Source of the DNA: Hermatobates lingyangjiaoensis
Lineage: Eukaryota > Arthropoda > Insecta > Hemiptera > Hermatobatidae
DNA length: 64,000 nt
Direction: 5' to 3'
NCBI GenBank assembly: GCA_026182355.1
Contig: JAPFBL010000084.1
Span: 9,903,501-9,967,500 of the forward strand
Below are positions 48,846 through 61,061 of this stretch, piece by piece (the first letter of the stretch is position 1; each line of letters opens with the position of its first letter). The notes beneath the pieces are model-generated. The model ran no database searches, was not told where the DNA came from, and saw only the letters and a program-made list of their open reading frames with translations. The position numbers and the translations under genes are program-made.

Positions 48846-49157
48846 AGCCCTTCAATATATAAATATATATCTACATATTTTGTTAAATAACGCCCCATAT
48901 TTTTGTTGTATCTGTTTGTTACATAATTTCTCCAGTTTCCGGAATTCTTTCCTCGTCTCTTCATTAAAACTATAATGCTTTATAGTTTTAATGAAGAGAC
49001 GGCAATGGAATTCCGGAAACTGGAGAAACTATAAAGCTTTATAGTTTTAATGAAGAGACGAGGAAGGAATTCTGGAAACACGATTGAAATTGTGTAAGAA
49101 ACAGATACAAGACAAATATGGGGCGTTATTTAACAATATATTTTTAAATGAAGGACT
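48846..49157. repeat. Inverted repeat with SFNEETRK-coding arms
   Basis: The left arm (48846-48978, minus sense) and right arm (about 49022-49157, plus sense) share a segment from TTTAATGAAGAGACGAGGAA through ATATGGGGCGTTATTTAAC. A third, partial copy (about 48979-49030) lies between them. Read outward, both encode SFNEETRKEFWK-like sequence and NMGRYLT, interrupted by stops. The shared block at 16444-16530 shows that it is a dispersed element. Penelope-like origin is plausible given the neighbouring PLE ends. Confidence 0.65.
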
Positions 49158-49392
49158 GTTTCCAACTTATATATATATATATATATTATGACTTTGTATC
49201 GGTCGGTGGAAGCTTTCACGTCTCGACTCCTGTTTTTTGTTCCGTTTCTTTTCGCCTCTCCTGAAGAACGGCTAGGACGCCGAAGTGATCGAGAATCATG
49301 AAATGTTAGTCTTTTTTTTGTGTTTTCTAGTTATAATCTTAATTATATATAAACTAATATTTTCAAAAGAACACACAGAAATGGAATCCTTG

Positions 49393-49533
49393 AAACTCAC
49401 TACTATATTTTGATGGCCTCATCATCAGGAAGATAGATGTGAATCGCTCCGTAGGTTCAGTCGTTGCCAGTCTACGGAGTGATTCACATCTATCTTCTTG
49501 ATGATGAGGCCATCGAAATATAGTAGTGAGTTT
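49393..49533. repeat. Foldback of the PLE-type end (hammerhead-like core in both arms)
   Basis: Arms 49393-49454 and 49472-49533 are near-perfect reverse complements around a 17-nt loop. Each contains CTGATGATGAGGCCATC (left on the minus strand; the right has CTTGATGATGAGG) followed by GAAATATAGTAGTGAG (left: AAAATATAG). GATG-AGGC-CATC could form a small hairpin. The 43560-43745 segment is a dispersed relative. Confidence 0.8.
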
Positions 49534-49628
49534 CTGTTTCATTTCTGTGCAAACTTTTTGTGAATATAGTATATTTAGTTCGTGGAACCGTTTCATTTAA
49601 TTCGTTATATATATATATATATTTATTT

Positions 49629-49769
49629 ATTGAAATGCACAACAGCCTCTGCATTGACAATTTTAAAGCTGGTCTGCTCCAATTTCGTAACAACTCTGCA
49701 GTTAAGGTGGTTTGGAACAGACGAGCTTTAAAGTCTTCAACGCAGAGGCTGCTGTGCATTTCAATAAAA
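49629..49769. repeat. Foldback repeat
   Basis: Left arm 49629-49683 and right arm about 49712-49769 share TGAAATGCACARCAGCCTCTG and TTTAAAGCT in reverse complement, with a loop of about 30 nt. TA-rich tracts flank it. The open frames on both strands here (CISIKYSLK, LLCISINK) arise from the arms. It begins less than 100 bp after the preceding foldback. Confidence 0.8.
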
Positions 49770-49997
49770 TATTCTCTTAAGTGAAGAATTGCTGCCTTCT
49801 TACAAGAATATATATATATGTTTATATAATACAAGTTTTTAACATCAATAGGCAAAAATGAAGATCAACGTCTAAATCATCGTTTTTCATAAAATACTAT
49901 TTGATGTCAAAACAAAAAACGGACACCCAGCAAAAATGGTCTGAAAATGGATAATTACATAAGTATCTTGATATTGCTTACTTGATATATCTTAATT

Positions 49998-50873
49998 TTT
50001 TACTTTACTATGCGAAAAGTATAGTGATTGTAAAATAAACTCGATGTTGAGATTTTGATGGAATTAATGTTTTGGGGTCCTTAAAGTCGTTTTATGACGT
50101 TTTTTCGATTATGTCTGTGTGTATGCGTTGGTGGGTCGAAAAGTTTGTTGAAGACGCTACGGTCTTCGACGGATCAAATTCATATTTTACACAAAATGGG
50201 CTTCATAGTATAATGGGACTCATAATGGGAAAGTCACACATGGCCAAATGTGTTTTTAGACATTTTTTCTCCTAAACTACTTACTATAGAACTTTGAAAA
50301 TTTGGCACTATCTTTACATCTACAAAACTAATATCGAAAAAAAACCTCAGATTTTTATAATGACTGAAAATGTTTTTTTCGGTAAAATATAAAATGTTTG
50401 ACTTATCATTCAATCTGAAAGCTTGTAAGGGGATGAAAGCCATACCATTTGACAGATCAAAATAAAATTACACCTAAAAGTAGGCCATTATGTGGGGGAG
50501 GAGTTGAGATGAATCTTTTCAAAATTACTTCATCTAAAAGGGCTTTAAGGTCAATTTTCTGTTTTCAGAAAACTTTTATTTGACGCTAAACAGTTCATTA
50601 GAAAATGTAAAAATTTGCCAAAACAAATTAAGCAATAAATTAGCAATTTATTAATAAAAAATTCTTGAAATTTCAATTACCGCAAAGAGCAGTAGAACTA
50701 TAAAATTGAGTATCCTTGACAAAGGGATCGCCTGCTTTACCTGTCGGATTTGTTGACCTTTCTTTACCTTATTTATATTGACTTAGGAATTTTATTAATA
50801 TTCTATTTCTTAAAAAAGTTAATATTGTATTTACTTATAGTAAACTTGAGTGTAGGCCACTCCAGTTTTTTCA
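49998..50873 (-). mobile_element. 'ACTTTACTATAAGTAA' family, internally deleted copy G
   Basis: The left end is TACTTTACTATGCGAAAAGT, then ATAGTGATTG. The right end is ACTTATAGTAAACTTGAGTG, then TAGGCCACTCCAG and a T run. The interior follows the full copies to about 50790 and then jumps to the far end, so both small open frames are absent. Confidence 0.75.
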
Positions 50874-53630
50874 CGTTGTTATCATGAGCATCTTAAGAAT
50901 AAAAATATTTCGATTTGATTTAGTGTGAATAGAATTAATTTCTGAAGCATGTTAGCAGTTTATACAATATTTATAATATTTGCATTATATAAGTTTTTAA
51001 AGTTTTAATTCTTTCTTTCTTTAATATTAGGATTTTGTTGTAATAGACAGTCTTTTGAATAGTTCAAGATTAAAGTATTTTTTTTAAGGTAACAACTAAC
51101 ATCTTTTTGGTCTAATGTACTATATTGAAAGTACAACTTCATAGGCAAAATTGTCTAAATAAATTTAAAACCATCCTTATTTTATAAGCAGATGACATTT
51201 CCTGTATCAAATGAAAAAAAAAGTCTTCAAAAAGATACCATTACATCCTCAAAAGTTATCAACATCGACCCTTATTGTGTTAAACGACTTGTGATTATTG
51301 TCTATTGTTTATCCTTTGGGTGCTTTTGAATATAAGTGAGGTGTTTGTACTCTTAAGTTGAGAAATGCAATCAATTTGAAATATTTCTGCTAACTTTAAT
51401 TACAATTATAATCACGAGCTACAGTATAAAATCAAAAGGCTTGGCTTACCATGTGTGGACTTTGCCTAATGCAATTGTCACTCTTTCATTCAAAACCAGC
51501 TCTGCTCGTCAACTGAAACTGTTATTTTATATCCAATATTTTATAGTTGAAATAAACGTATATTATGTGTCTCAAAATAATCAAAATTTCCAAAATCTCT
51601 AACACTTTTGGTATAACTTACACGGTATCCTATGACACGATTATCTCAATTGATCATCATCTTTTATTATTTTCATCCGAGAATGTTACTGCAGTTTATA
51701 TCTCAGTTTCTAGAGATTTACATATTTAGATACCCTAAATAGTTTACAGTGAATATTTAAATTTACCAAATCAATCATAGGTGTAGGTTTTCGTGAAGAA
51801 ACATTACTATTTATTTGCTTTTTCCTTTTTATATAACACAGTGTTGAGTAGAAAACTGTTACTTTTAAATGACTTTGGGACAAAACCCTTTATTTTTGTT
51901 ATTATTGTAACATTGGTTGTCTCTTGTAACAGGTCTGACCCAACACGGTTAATTTTTTTAAGAACCTCTTTACCGTGCTATAGATGGGTTGCCTTGCCCC
52001 GTCTTTGTGTAGCTGGTTCACCATTATACCATAGATGGATATGGCACTCTCTATTGACTTTCAAGTTATTTACTTAAAGTCGTGGGATAGTGAAAAACCC
52101 AAAAATTATGTATTTATAACCAAATTTGTCCAAGGAATAGACAATACTTGGACAACGGCTTCTTACTGTAAGCTAAATGTGTCAGCCATTCTATAGTGTT
52201 ATTCAACCATACTCGCAAAACTATTATCTATGATATTGACTTTCTCTGGAACTAGAAAAATGAAAAAAATAAGGTTTTTAATTTAGTTGTTTATTGATGA
52301 ATTGTTTTAAAATTTGAAATCTGCAAATTGTTAGGATAGATCGGTTTGTTTCGACAGTTTAAAATAGGATTTATATCAGGTGAACATATTTTCGTGAATT
52401 TTTCCTTAAGTCATAACTATTTTAACTGGGCCATTTTCGGCGTATTCATTGTATCGTTTTGTAACATTTGTTAAAGGATGTACCATATAAATTGAATTAC
52501 GTCAGGCAAACATCTATCAAACTGTATGAAAAAAATAGTGACATTCATCTAACTAATTATAAATGGTAGTGGATTTGTTAAGATAAATATCACGGTAGTG
52601 CTGTTGAAGTGTTTGATACTTCTTACTTTCCAAATAAACATTCTTTATCTTAATCTATATGTTTCATTTGTTCAGTATCAATAGGAACAAAAATCCTTTA
52701 AAAATTCATTTATCACCATCAGATAATTGTTTTTTTTGTACTTTTGACGCTCAAGAACAATATTATATAACATGTTACACATTTCAAATTTCAACTAGAA
52801 AATCAGAATCATAGAGATTTTAATACCAATTTTTTGGACAGAAATTTAACAAATCGAAGGAAAATTTTATTTTCCTTTTATATATAAAGTACTCTTAGAA
52901 ACACTGTGATTTTGGTGCCCAGCTTGCTTTTCCACTTCAATTACAGTAGGAACTAAATTACGAAAAATTTCGTGATTACAGCTCTTTTCATTTTTGAAAT
53001 ATCCTGTTCTCACTCACACATACATACACACCCACACACACAGGTAGACCAATTTGTAAGGCTTATTTTATTGGACTAGGGGAGCTAAAAACGTGTAATT
53101 TCGATAAAAACACAGCTTTTGAATTTTTGATCCGGATGCACTACTTCAATTCTCTTATATTTCATATAGAGAGAAAATGAATGCAATTAATGATTAATTT
53201 AAGTTTACTTTTATAGTTTGAAGTATTTCATTCTTATTACATATCATATTAACTCTTTCAGATATCTTAGAATTCTTTTCGTAATCCTTTAAATAGCATT
53301 CTGTTTCTCCCGATTTTGATCAAATATTTCCAAGTTCATGTAAATAAATCCCAGAAAGTACAATAGACCATCATTATTTTAAGTTGTATTTCAACATGTG
53401 AGAGCTAAATTGCCTTTGCAGTTATCAGAATTTTTGTATAGTATACCAAATTTTGTTTATATTTTTCACGTATCATTCTTTTTTACTTAGTAGATTAATA
53501 ACGCAAAACTGATCTTTCAGGTTGTGGGAATAACTTTGATTTTTTTGAATAACTAGAGAGATACTGTTACTTCCATTATGAGCCAAAAATTACAACACGG
53601 TAGGTTAGTTATTTATGAGAAAAAAATATT
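50874..53630. other. hth: AT-rich intron sequence
   Basis: I see no recognisable element or exon. The 94-codon frame at 51793-52077 is partly less AT-rich (RWVALPRLCVAGSPLYHRW) but has no known domain, splice sites or context. Confidence 0.45.
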
Positions 53631-53860
53631 GCATAAAACCACATGGAAAAGGTGACTTCCCATGGTGGAATATTGCCTAAAAATATCAACACTATAACAC
53701 CTATCTTACATGGCCATATTACGATAAAATATGAATTTGATCCATCAAATGGTGTAGACTGTACTGTAGCCACAAACTTTCTGGATATTTATCCACCTAC
53801 ACTCTCACGCTCTCTATTATATATACACACTCTCACTCAAAACGAGATGTCACGCTCAGA
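53631..53860 (+). mobile_element. 'ACTTTACTATAAGTAA' family, relic I
   Basis: In the same orientation as copy B, it keeps the GTGACTTCCCATGGTGGAAT, TTACATGGCCAT..AAAATATG and TTGATCCATCAAATGGT landmarks, which correspond to 33815-33920 of copy B. It then runs into ACCTACACTC..CACAC-type sequence. Both ends are lost. The 91-codon open frame is an accident of this relic. Confidence 0.5.
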
Positions 53861-55621
53861 GTACCTCAGAACGTATACTGTATTTGAAATCCGTTCAAAT
53901 CTTGATCGAAGTCTTTGATAATTTTAATAATATTTATTTAAAGTGGCTTCGTTCCCGTACATAGTCAAGAATATATTTTACAAGTAGTCTTAGTGTTAGT
54001 TGTTAAAGGAAGCCTTAAGACTACAGGACTGCTGATTGTATTTGAAATTCCTTCCCTAAACTCTCAATTTTTAATTCCGTTTTGGTTTGTTACTAAGTTC
54101 ACAAATCTGACATCTTCTTTTTCAAAAGCATTCAACAACTTCTATTGTTTTCAAAAGTTTAGAATAAATCAGATATGGATATATTAATATATAAATATAG
54201 TGAATATATTTATGCAATATGTATTCAATAGCCATTTCATTCCCAAGTTCCTAAACAAGGTAAATGACATAATTTTTAGTTCATAGCATTTGCTAGTTCT
54301 ATAAAATGAATTCTAATTGGCACTATCGCTTTTGAACTACAGTAGTATTCACATAGAATAGCTCTAAAAAATACATTCATTTGTAATTGCAAAAGTGGAA
54401 ATAGTTTTTACTTGTGTCACCCTCCTCATGATAATACTCGTATCATACTATCTTGAGAACAAGTTTTTTTTTGCTTGATAATAAATTTCAACAGTTTTTT
54501 CAGCAATTTTGTTTGCTTAAGAATTTAATATATATTTAACAATTTATATTAAATATAAATATAAATATAATTTATAACTAATATTACAAGTCCCATATAC
54601 TATAATATAACTGATATTACTTTATTGTAATATTAGTTTATGCGTATACTGTGCTTGAGATCAGGAAACCTATAGTCCAAGATACCTAAGTAGTATATGT
54701 GTGACTAAATGGAATTTGAATTTAAATGTGTTGCTGCTATGCAGATTTTCGATTATAACTAAAATAAATTTTGTCTGTAATACTACTACTAGCTTTATAT
54801 TTTTAAAAATTTCTCAACTTATCTAGTGCTTTGTTTGTATTTAAAACAGCTAATATTTCCCCTTATTTTATGCTTGGTAGCCTATTCGTATTATTCAGCC
54901 TGAATGCTTCTGATTCCATTTAGAATAGCGGATCGATTTATTCTTTCATGCGGAATCTTTCAACGCTGCCAGTCCTCAAGCAGATTAGATCCCCCTAGCT
55001 TTATTATTATAATACAATAATTATTCATTAGAAGACATGAAATACAATGCGATACAGTTAATATTTAGTAGGTTTTAAGAAGTTTGAATAGGCTGTGTTG
55101 ACTAAAAAGAGAGGACTGTTCTTGATTTTAACAGCCACATCACAGCACTGCTACTGTGTCGTAACAGGCTTGATGGCTCTTAAAAGAATCATGGTTATTT
55201 CCTGTAACACAGTTTGAAATGTTTTCGTTTAGTCACACAGTTCTTTAATATTGATTTCCTTTCTCCTCATTAAAAGTTACTCCCATTTTTTTAACGTCTA
55301 CTTTACAGCTTGTACATTTTGTTGGTTTTGTTGGCCATCTACTTCCCATTATTTTCGTAAATTATTAGTTTCTAGTTTGCTCTGATCGTCATCTATTTAA
55401 ATCCATTTATTCAATTAATATTTAATCATTTACTGATTGTTTTTTTGAAAAATGAGAAGTTTGCAGCTGGTTGTGAACCAAGGATTTTTTGTTTTTTTAT
55501 TCGTCAAAATACGAGCTATTACGACTATAAAGTTTTACTGCTAGTCAAGCCGAAGTTGTAATTTCCATTCCGTTTTTATTTTTAAATGTTTTACTTCTCA
55601 CCTATTTCTTATTTTATATTA

Positions 55622-56178
55622 GTTAACTTATAGTAATCATGAAACAATTTTGACGTTAATATTTTGAAGAATTTACATGTTATGAGGATAACCCCCCCCC
55701 CCGGGGTCCATTTAGTACTTTTTTGAAATTTTTTTGGAGGTCTGTATGTGTATGTGAGTTAGTGGGTAGGTTTATATCCGAAAGTTTATGGACTGTATAC
55801 AATCACTATTTTGTGATCATTCTGGTTGATACCCAAAGTAGGGCCTAATTGTATAAATGTACTACGGTATTTGAACAATATTTCTTCATGGGAATTTTGA
55901 ATAAGTGAGATAGAATATAATTACACTTAAATTTTCATCTCCAGAAACTCTCAGGTTTTGCTACAGCAAATCATTACATTTTTGTTACACTTGACATATA
56001 GCCGAGTTAAAAAAAAAATCATACTAATTTAATGTCGATAATGTGATTATACTTTTACCTAATAGTGTAAAATTATTTTACAGGATGGCCACATTAAAAT
56101 AAATAAAATAATTGAATGGATTCTCAATGGATCTGATAATAGGTTTACTTATAGTAAAGTAAACTCCAGTTTTTTTTT
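55622..56178 (-). mobile_element. 'ACTTTACTATAAGTAA' family, short derivative J
   Basis: The left end is TTAACTTATAGTAATCATGA, followed by the TTGACG..AATTTACATGTTATGAGG landmark. The right end is TTTACTTATAGTAAAGTAAA, then CTCCAG and a T run. A C12-G4 homopolymer junction (about 55691-55706) interrupts the block where other copies read GAGGTCCCAGAAG. Confidence 0.65.
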
Positions 56179-59100
56179 CGTTTAGATTCAGGATGTTTCT
56201 TTAATGAAAATCACTGAAGTACTGCTGATTTTTAACGAAGTTATTAGGTTTTGATAGAAAAAGTTTGGATTCTGTATGAATTAGTGGGTATGTTGAAACA
56301 CGGTTGTACAACTGATTAGACTGAGAGTCAGAGCAGACATGAAATCAAAATTCAAAACCGCCTTACTTAAGTTCGTGCAGTCAGCTCGTTCGCTCTAACA
56401 TCATTCTTATAAAAGTTGCATGCACTCCTGATATATGCACCCACTCAGCGACAAAGAACCAAGCCATTTCGCAGAAATTAATTTTTAGACTTTCAGAAGG
56501 AAAAATTGTATGTATTTTGTTATTTTTGGACAAAAATTGTTAGTAATTCCATAAATTATAACAAATATTTCCATGAAGAAACAATTATGCAAAATATATA
56601 TTACATTTAATGAAATAGATATCTTAAGTACAATATGTTTATAAAACAATGTCTACCAAATTTTAACTTATATTAAATACAAATTTATAAATTATTACCT
56701 AGTGGCATGTATCGATAAAGTTATTAATAAGTCGTTTTATCTGTTGCAAATATCTGAATTTGGAGTTAACAAGATTTCAATTTTTTTTAAAAAATTTGAA
56801 AGTCACATAATCTTGTATATCTTTTATTTCATTTCTTTATAATTTGTTCCTTCTCTTGTTAAAAGAATATAAATAGCAATATTAGTATATATTTTAAATA
56901 CATATAAATAAGAACAACCATTTACCGTTATTATCCATCATTTTTTACAGTTTACTTAGCTGCCATGACTCAATCTTGTTTGATTTAATTATCATTGTCA
57001 TCATTACTATGTTTAATTGGTGTTTATTAGTACAGTCTAAAAAAAATTATTTTCAACATAAAAAATAGACCTTGTACTATGCAAGAATTTGGGTTTGTAT
57101 GTAAATAAATTAGGAATCTCACTCAGTGCAAATATGTAGACAAAATAAATATAATCTGGGTATTTGTAATGAAGTTTTCGTTAGATATCGTGGTCTCCAA
57201 CTTGTCCGGTTTTCAGTGCTATTTCCACTAACTCATTTAATTTTCATTTGATATTTATTTCAGTTCAGATCATTTTCAAAATGTAGCTTTTCACTTTTTA
57301 CATTACTCAAAATAGTAGACCATATAGTAGATGTCTACTATTGTCAAAATACATGACAAATATAGTAGACCATAGAAAAAGTGGGTTTTGTCATTTGGAC
57401 GAGTTTTCATTTTTTGACACCGCCTAAATCTATTTTTGATATTTTTTTTTTAGGATGTGTGTATGTTGTTAGGTAAATGTTTATCTCTTTGACGAATAAA
57501 TTATGATCTTTCTGTGAAAATGATCCCTATTGTTTCTGGTATTATTGCAAAATCAGAAAGCAAATTCTTCGTATTTGATAACAAAATGGATTATACTTTT
57601 CCCCTGCTCGTCTAGTAATTTTTAAAATTTGAAATCTCATGTTTAATATTCCTTAATTTGAATATTGAATGATAAAATTACCTTAATTTTTAATTATTTC
57701 AAGAAGCTATATAAGACTGACTTATAGTTCCACCTGTGTTTACCATCTTTTTTTAAAACTTCTTAAAGCTTTAAATCGTAAATAGTACAATTGAAATCCA
57801 ATATTTTCCATTTCATTTCACCCAATTAGACAAATAAAAAATAATACATAACTTATTTTATTAATTTTAGCATTTATTTATTATGTATTTATAATTTCTC
57901 TCAAATAATGATCAGAACAAATAAACCACTGAAACTCTGTCGGAAGTAGATGATAATCCATTAATAATGTTGAAAGTTAATTATTTTTGATAATGGGTTT
58001 ATTTTCAGTAAAGAATACAATTTGTAATATTTAGTAGTTAGTAGAAGCATAACCATCAATATTCGATTACAAAGTTAATACTAATTCAGTATGAACAAAA
58101 GCATGTCGTTGTGTTTAAGCTCTGGTAATCAGCTGCTGTTTCTCGGAGTCACTTCTCTTGCACCTTACATTGAACTTTCAATTTTTGATTCAACTTAATA
58201 GGAAGACATCAGAGAAAGAAATACTGACACATACGGCATGTAATGCATACACTAGTTAAATTAAAATTTATTTATTTTACTATTATTTATTTAACAATTT
58301 ATTTTTTATATCAGTATATATCAGATAATTTGAGAAAATAATGAAGAAATGTTGGCCACAGAACATATAGAACTTTGTCGTTCAATGACAAAATTATAAT
58401 AATACAGGATAGAGTAATCAATGTTTGTTGTTTGAACTTTTTATTTGGTTTTATTATTTGCTCAGTAAACAAATATTTGTAAATATTATAATTGAAAATT
58501 TATAATTTTCAAATATCAAAGCGCAGATTGAGTGTGATTATTTTTCTAGTAACTTTATCTGAAATTATCTCTCTCTTTAGTTAGATATAATAGGAAGTCC
58601 CTTTAAAATTTAAGAAAATTAGCAATGTGTGCCCGAGTTGTTGGTCTCGGTCACAGAGTGATTGTTTTGAACCCCTTGCGTTGGGGATGGTTGTTCAGAG
58701 TGGACCTTGTATGAGGTGGCGTTAAGGACTGATGTCATCAATACGCTGTGAAAGTAGATTGACCTGTTTCTCTGGAAAGGTTATCTCTCTTAAAATGTTT
58801 AATTTCTGTTAATTATGATAAATGCATCATCAAAATTTTGTAAGAAACTTAATATTTTACATTAATTTGTTTGCATAAACAATGATCTGAAATCGAAGAA
58901 TTTTTCTCGATGACGGTGGATCGTAATTACGATGCTCAAGGTGAGACATCGCTGAAAAATGTCTTGGATACTTACCTTGTAGCGATAACAAGCGTTTTTT
59001 ATATATACATATACTTTTCAGTTACAACATAAGAACGAAAAAAAGGAAAACAATCACTGAAATTTCTCTACAATTTTTGAACCACACCGTCTTCAAGAGA

Positions 59101-60768
59101 ATAGTACAATAAATAATGTTGCTGAAGGAGGAGATAAATGACGGTCTGGTTTAATAATAGCTTACTTATTGCCAACACAAACAGATTCAACAGTATATTT
59201 CAGAATCCAGTGCAAATTGTGTCACCGATACAGTAAATGCCAACAGAAACGAGCTGATTGATAAATTTCTGAATGATGAGAGGCTGTGTGCTACCGTAAT
59301 GGTGATGGTTAGGTTTGCTGAGGGCTGCTAAGTTCGGAAAAAATAGAAGTAAGTTAAACTGCCGCAATCTTTCAGGCTAATGTTAATGGCAAAGTACGTC
59401 CTGAATTGAATTAGTACTACGTGCAAATGAAAATTCTTAGTCTAAATTAGATTGGTTTGAAGAAATCATGTAGGAAACTCAATTCAGTTTCACCATGGTA
59501 CCACCGAAAAAAACAAAGAAACAAACAATCACTGTTATATCTCATTTATAGAAGGAAAGGGGAACTAATATTTCAATCAAAAAGCTTTGGCCGTAAAAAA
59601 AGTCATTTTGATGCTGCAGTTGTACCATTGTATACTAAAAAAAAAAAAATAATTAGTAAGAATAAAACTTTTATGGCTTTATTTAAAAGAGGTTGCTCTC
59701 TGAAAATATTGATCTGATGTTTGATCCATCCACAAAACACTTCTGATTAATACATCGTCAACAGTGTTATCATTTTAGTCATGCGTTCCTTCTTTATTTG
59801 TTTAATAATTGTTAATTTCAAAAGGGGGTTATGCTAGATATGGTTTTGAATATACAGTTATATTCAATATCCTTCAGAGGAACCATGTATTTGTCACCTC
59901 AGAGGTACCCTGGCTCAATCTCATGCATATTATTCGTATTATTTAATTTAAAAATATGCCTATTACTTTATTTATTTGTTTCTTCGTATAGTATTTATTT
60001 ATTTTTTATATGAACAAACATTTTGTATTTTTTTAATATTTATCTTCCTTTTGGTTTAATTGTTTATATATTTTACTTTAGTATTTGTTAACTTTTCTTA
60101 TCTGTCCTCTCACTGTGAGATGGAAACACTGATAATGTTCTTCTAAAAAGGTGACTTTAATCTTGACTTGCTTTCATAGCGGCTTGATGATGATACATGT
60201 CGAAAATCTTTGTGAGTTTTTATTTTCTCTTTGTGACTACATATATTTGTACTGGTCTAAACTGTTTCTACGATTGATATGTTATAATATAAACTGTTTC
60301 ATGAATGGTTTAGTACTGTTAACATCGTTAGTCCTACAGTAATGTAAGATTTCATATTTTTTTTGTTCAATAAATTCTCACTTCTACCTGTTATAAAGGC
60401 TTAAATTAAAACAGAAATTCCGGTATTTTAGAGTTCGAGCTCTTAAACAGTTTGAGATTTAAACCTGGAAAACTGACTGATCTCAATAGTTAAACGAGTA
60501 GAACACTAGACAATAAATACAATGAACAAGATTACCATAAATTATTATTACAAATTGAAAACATTTTTTTATTAGGGATTAAAATAGGAACTGACTTGGT
60601 TGTGATAGAATGTTACATCTGAATTTGCATAAGTTTCTTGATTTCTGGTTATTGGTGCAAATCATACATAGTAAAGAACACGTTACCAGTGAGGGTCATT
60701 TAGGAGGAGGACAATGTGGTTAAACGAAAAGTATTGATACCTAGAATGTCAAGTCTTGTTTGTTACAG
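56179..60768. other. hth: Distal intron 1, AT-rich
   Basis: Mostly unremarkable. Around 60180-60245, GGCTTGATGATGATACATGTC, GAAAATCTTTGTGAG and TTTTCTCTTTGTGACT resemble a diverged PLE-type end. A possible further relic of the ACTTTACTATAAGTAA family lies at 57430-58010, but the similarity is too weak to place. The branch-point and pyrimidine tract of the exon 2 acceptor lie in the last 40 bp. Confidence 0.45.
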
Positions 60769-61061
60769 TACGAGGAGAGTGGGGGTCTACACGGGGCGGC
60801 TTCTTACATGGAGTCGGGGGGCGGCGGGGGCAGCGGAGGCATGTACGACGCGGCAGTGGCGGCGGCCGCAGCTTCGGCGGCAGCGGCAGCAGCTGTGTCC
60901 GCGAGCCACAGAACCGCCGGCCTCCAGCCTCCCGCCCCCCACCACCTCAACCACAACATCCACTACCCTCCGCCCCCCCAGCCCCCTAACCACGTCACTA
61001 ACCACGTTATGGGCCAGCCTGTGCCTGACGTTCACAAGAGGGACAAAGATTCCATCTATGG
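60769..61061 (+). CDS. hth: homothorax coding exon 2 (N-terminal region, up to the MEIS domain)
   Basis: Second coding exon of Homothorax, 293 nt. The acceptor is TTTGTTACAG ending at 60768 and the donor is GTCAGT at 61062. It enters in phase 0 and leaves after two bases of a Gly codon (GG|N), which fits the family's Tyr-Gly followed by the MEIS domain. In order it encodes YEESGGLHG (Hth-like start), a Gly/Ser run (about residues 20-30 of the joined protein), an Ala-rich tract (about residues 34-49), a His/Pro-rich stretch with HHLNHNIHYPPPPQPP, NHVMGQPVPDVHKRDKD and SIYG. The block D-V-H-K-R-D-K-D-x-I-Y-G is diagnostic of Meis/Hth proteins and immediately precedes the MEIS (Meis_PKNOX_N) domain, whose exon lies past the window. 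The poly-Ala and poly-Gly tracts are longer or placed differently from those I recall in fly Hth. Codons are strikingly GC-rich compared with the AT-rich flanks. Open reading continues into the intron to 61269 only by chance. Confidence 0.95.

Larger units (their letters stand above)
22631..60768 (+). other. hth: homothorax intron 1 (about 38.1 kb)
   Basis: The intron is bounded by GTGAGT at 22631 and a pyrimidine-rich TTTGTTACAG at 60768. It joins phase 0 to phase 0 between the MAQPR micro-exon and the YEESGG exon. It is filled mostly with AT-rich unique sequence and old mobile elements: a Penelope-like fossil near 28-30.6 kb, a near-complete 2-kb repeat at 32.1-34.1 kb, smaller repeats at 36.9, 50, 53.7 and 55.6 kb, PLE-type ends at 43.6 and 47.5-49.8 kb, and a MITE at 46.4 kb. 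No additional coding exon is recognisable. Alternative internal exons or enhancers cannot be excluded from sequence alone. Confidence 0.85.

Noticed and set aside
49363..49855. Overlapping open frames on both strands (77, 121 and 74 codons)
   Set aside because: They follow the arms of two foldback repeats, so each strand appears open for structural reasons.
51793..52077. 94-codon + frame with Trp/Arg/Leu-rich end
   Set aside because: No recognised domain and no exon signals; composition partly follows a slightly GC-richer patch of unknown origin.
60787..61035. Minus-strand and other + frames over hth exon 2 (Arg/Val-rich, Pro/Thr-rich)
   Set aside because: These are GC-rich shadows of the conserved Hth reading frame.
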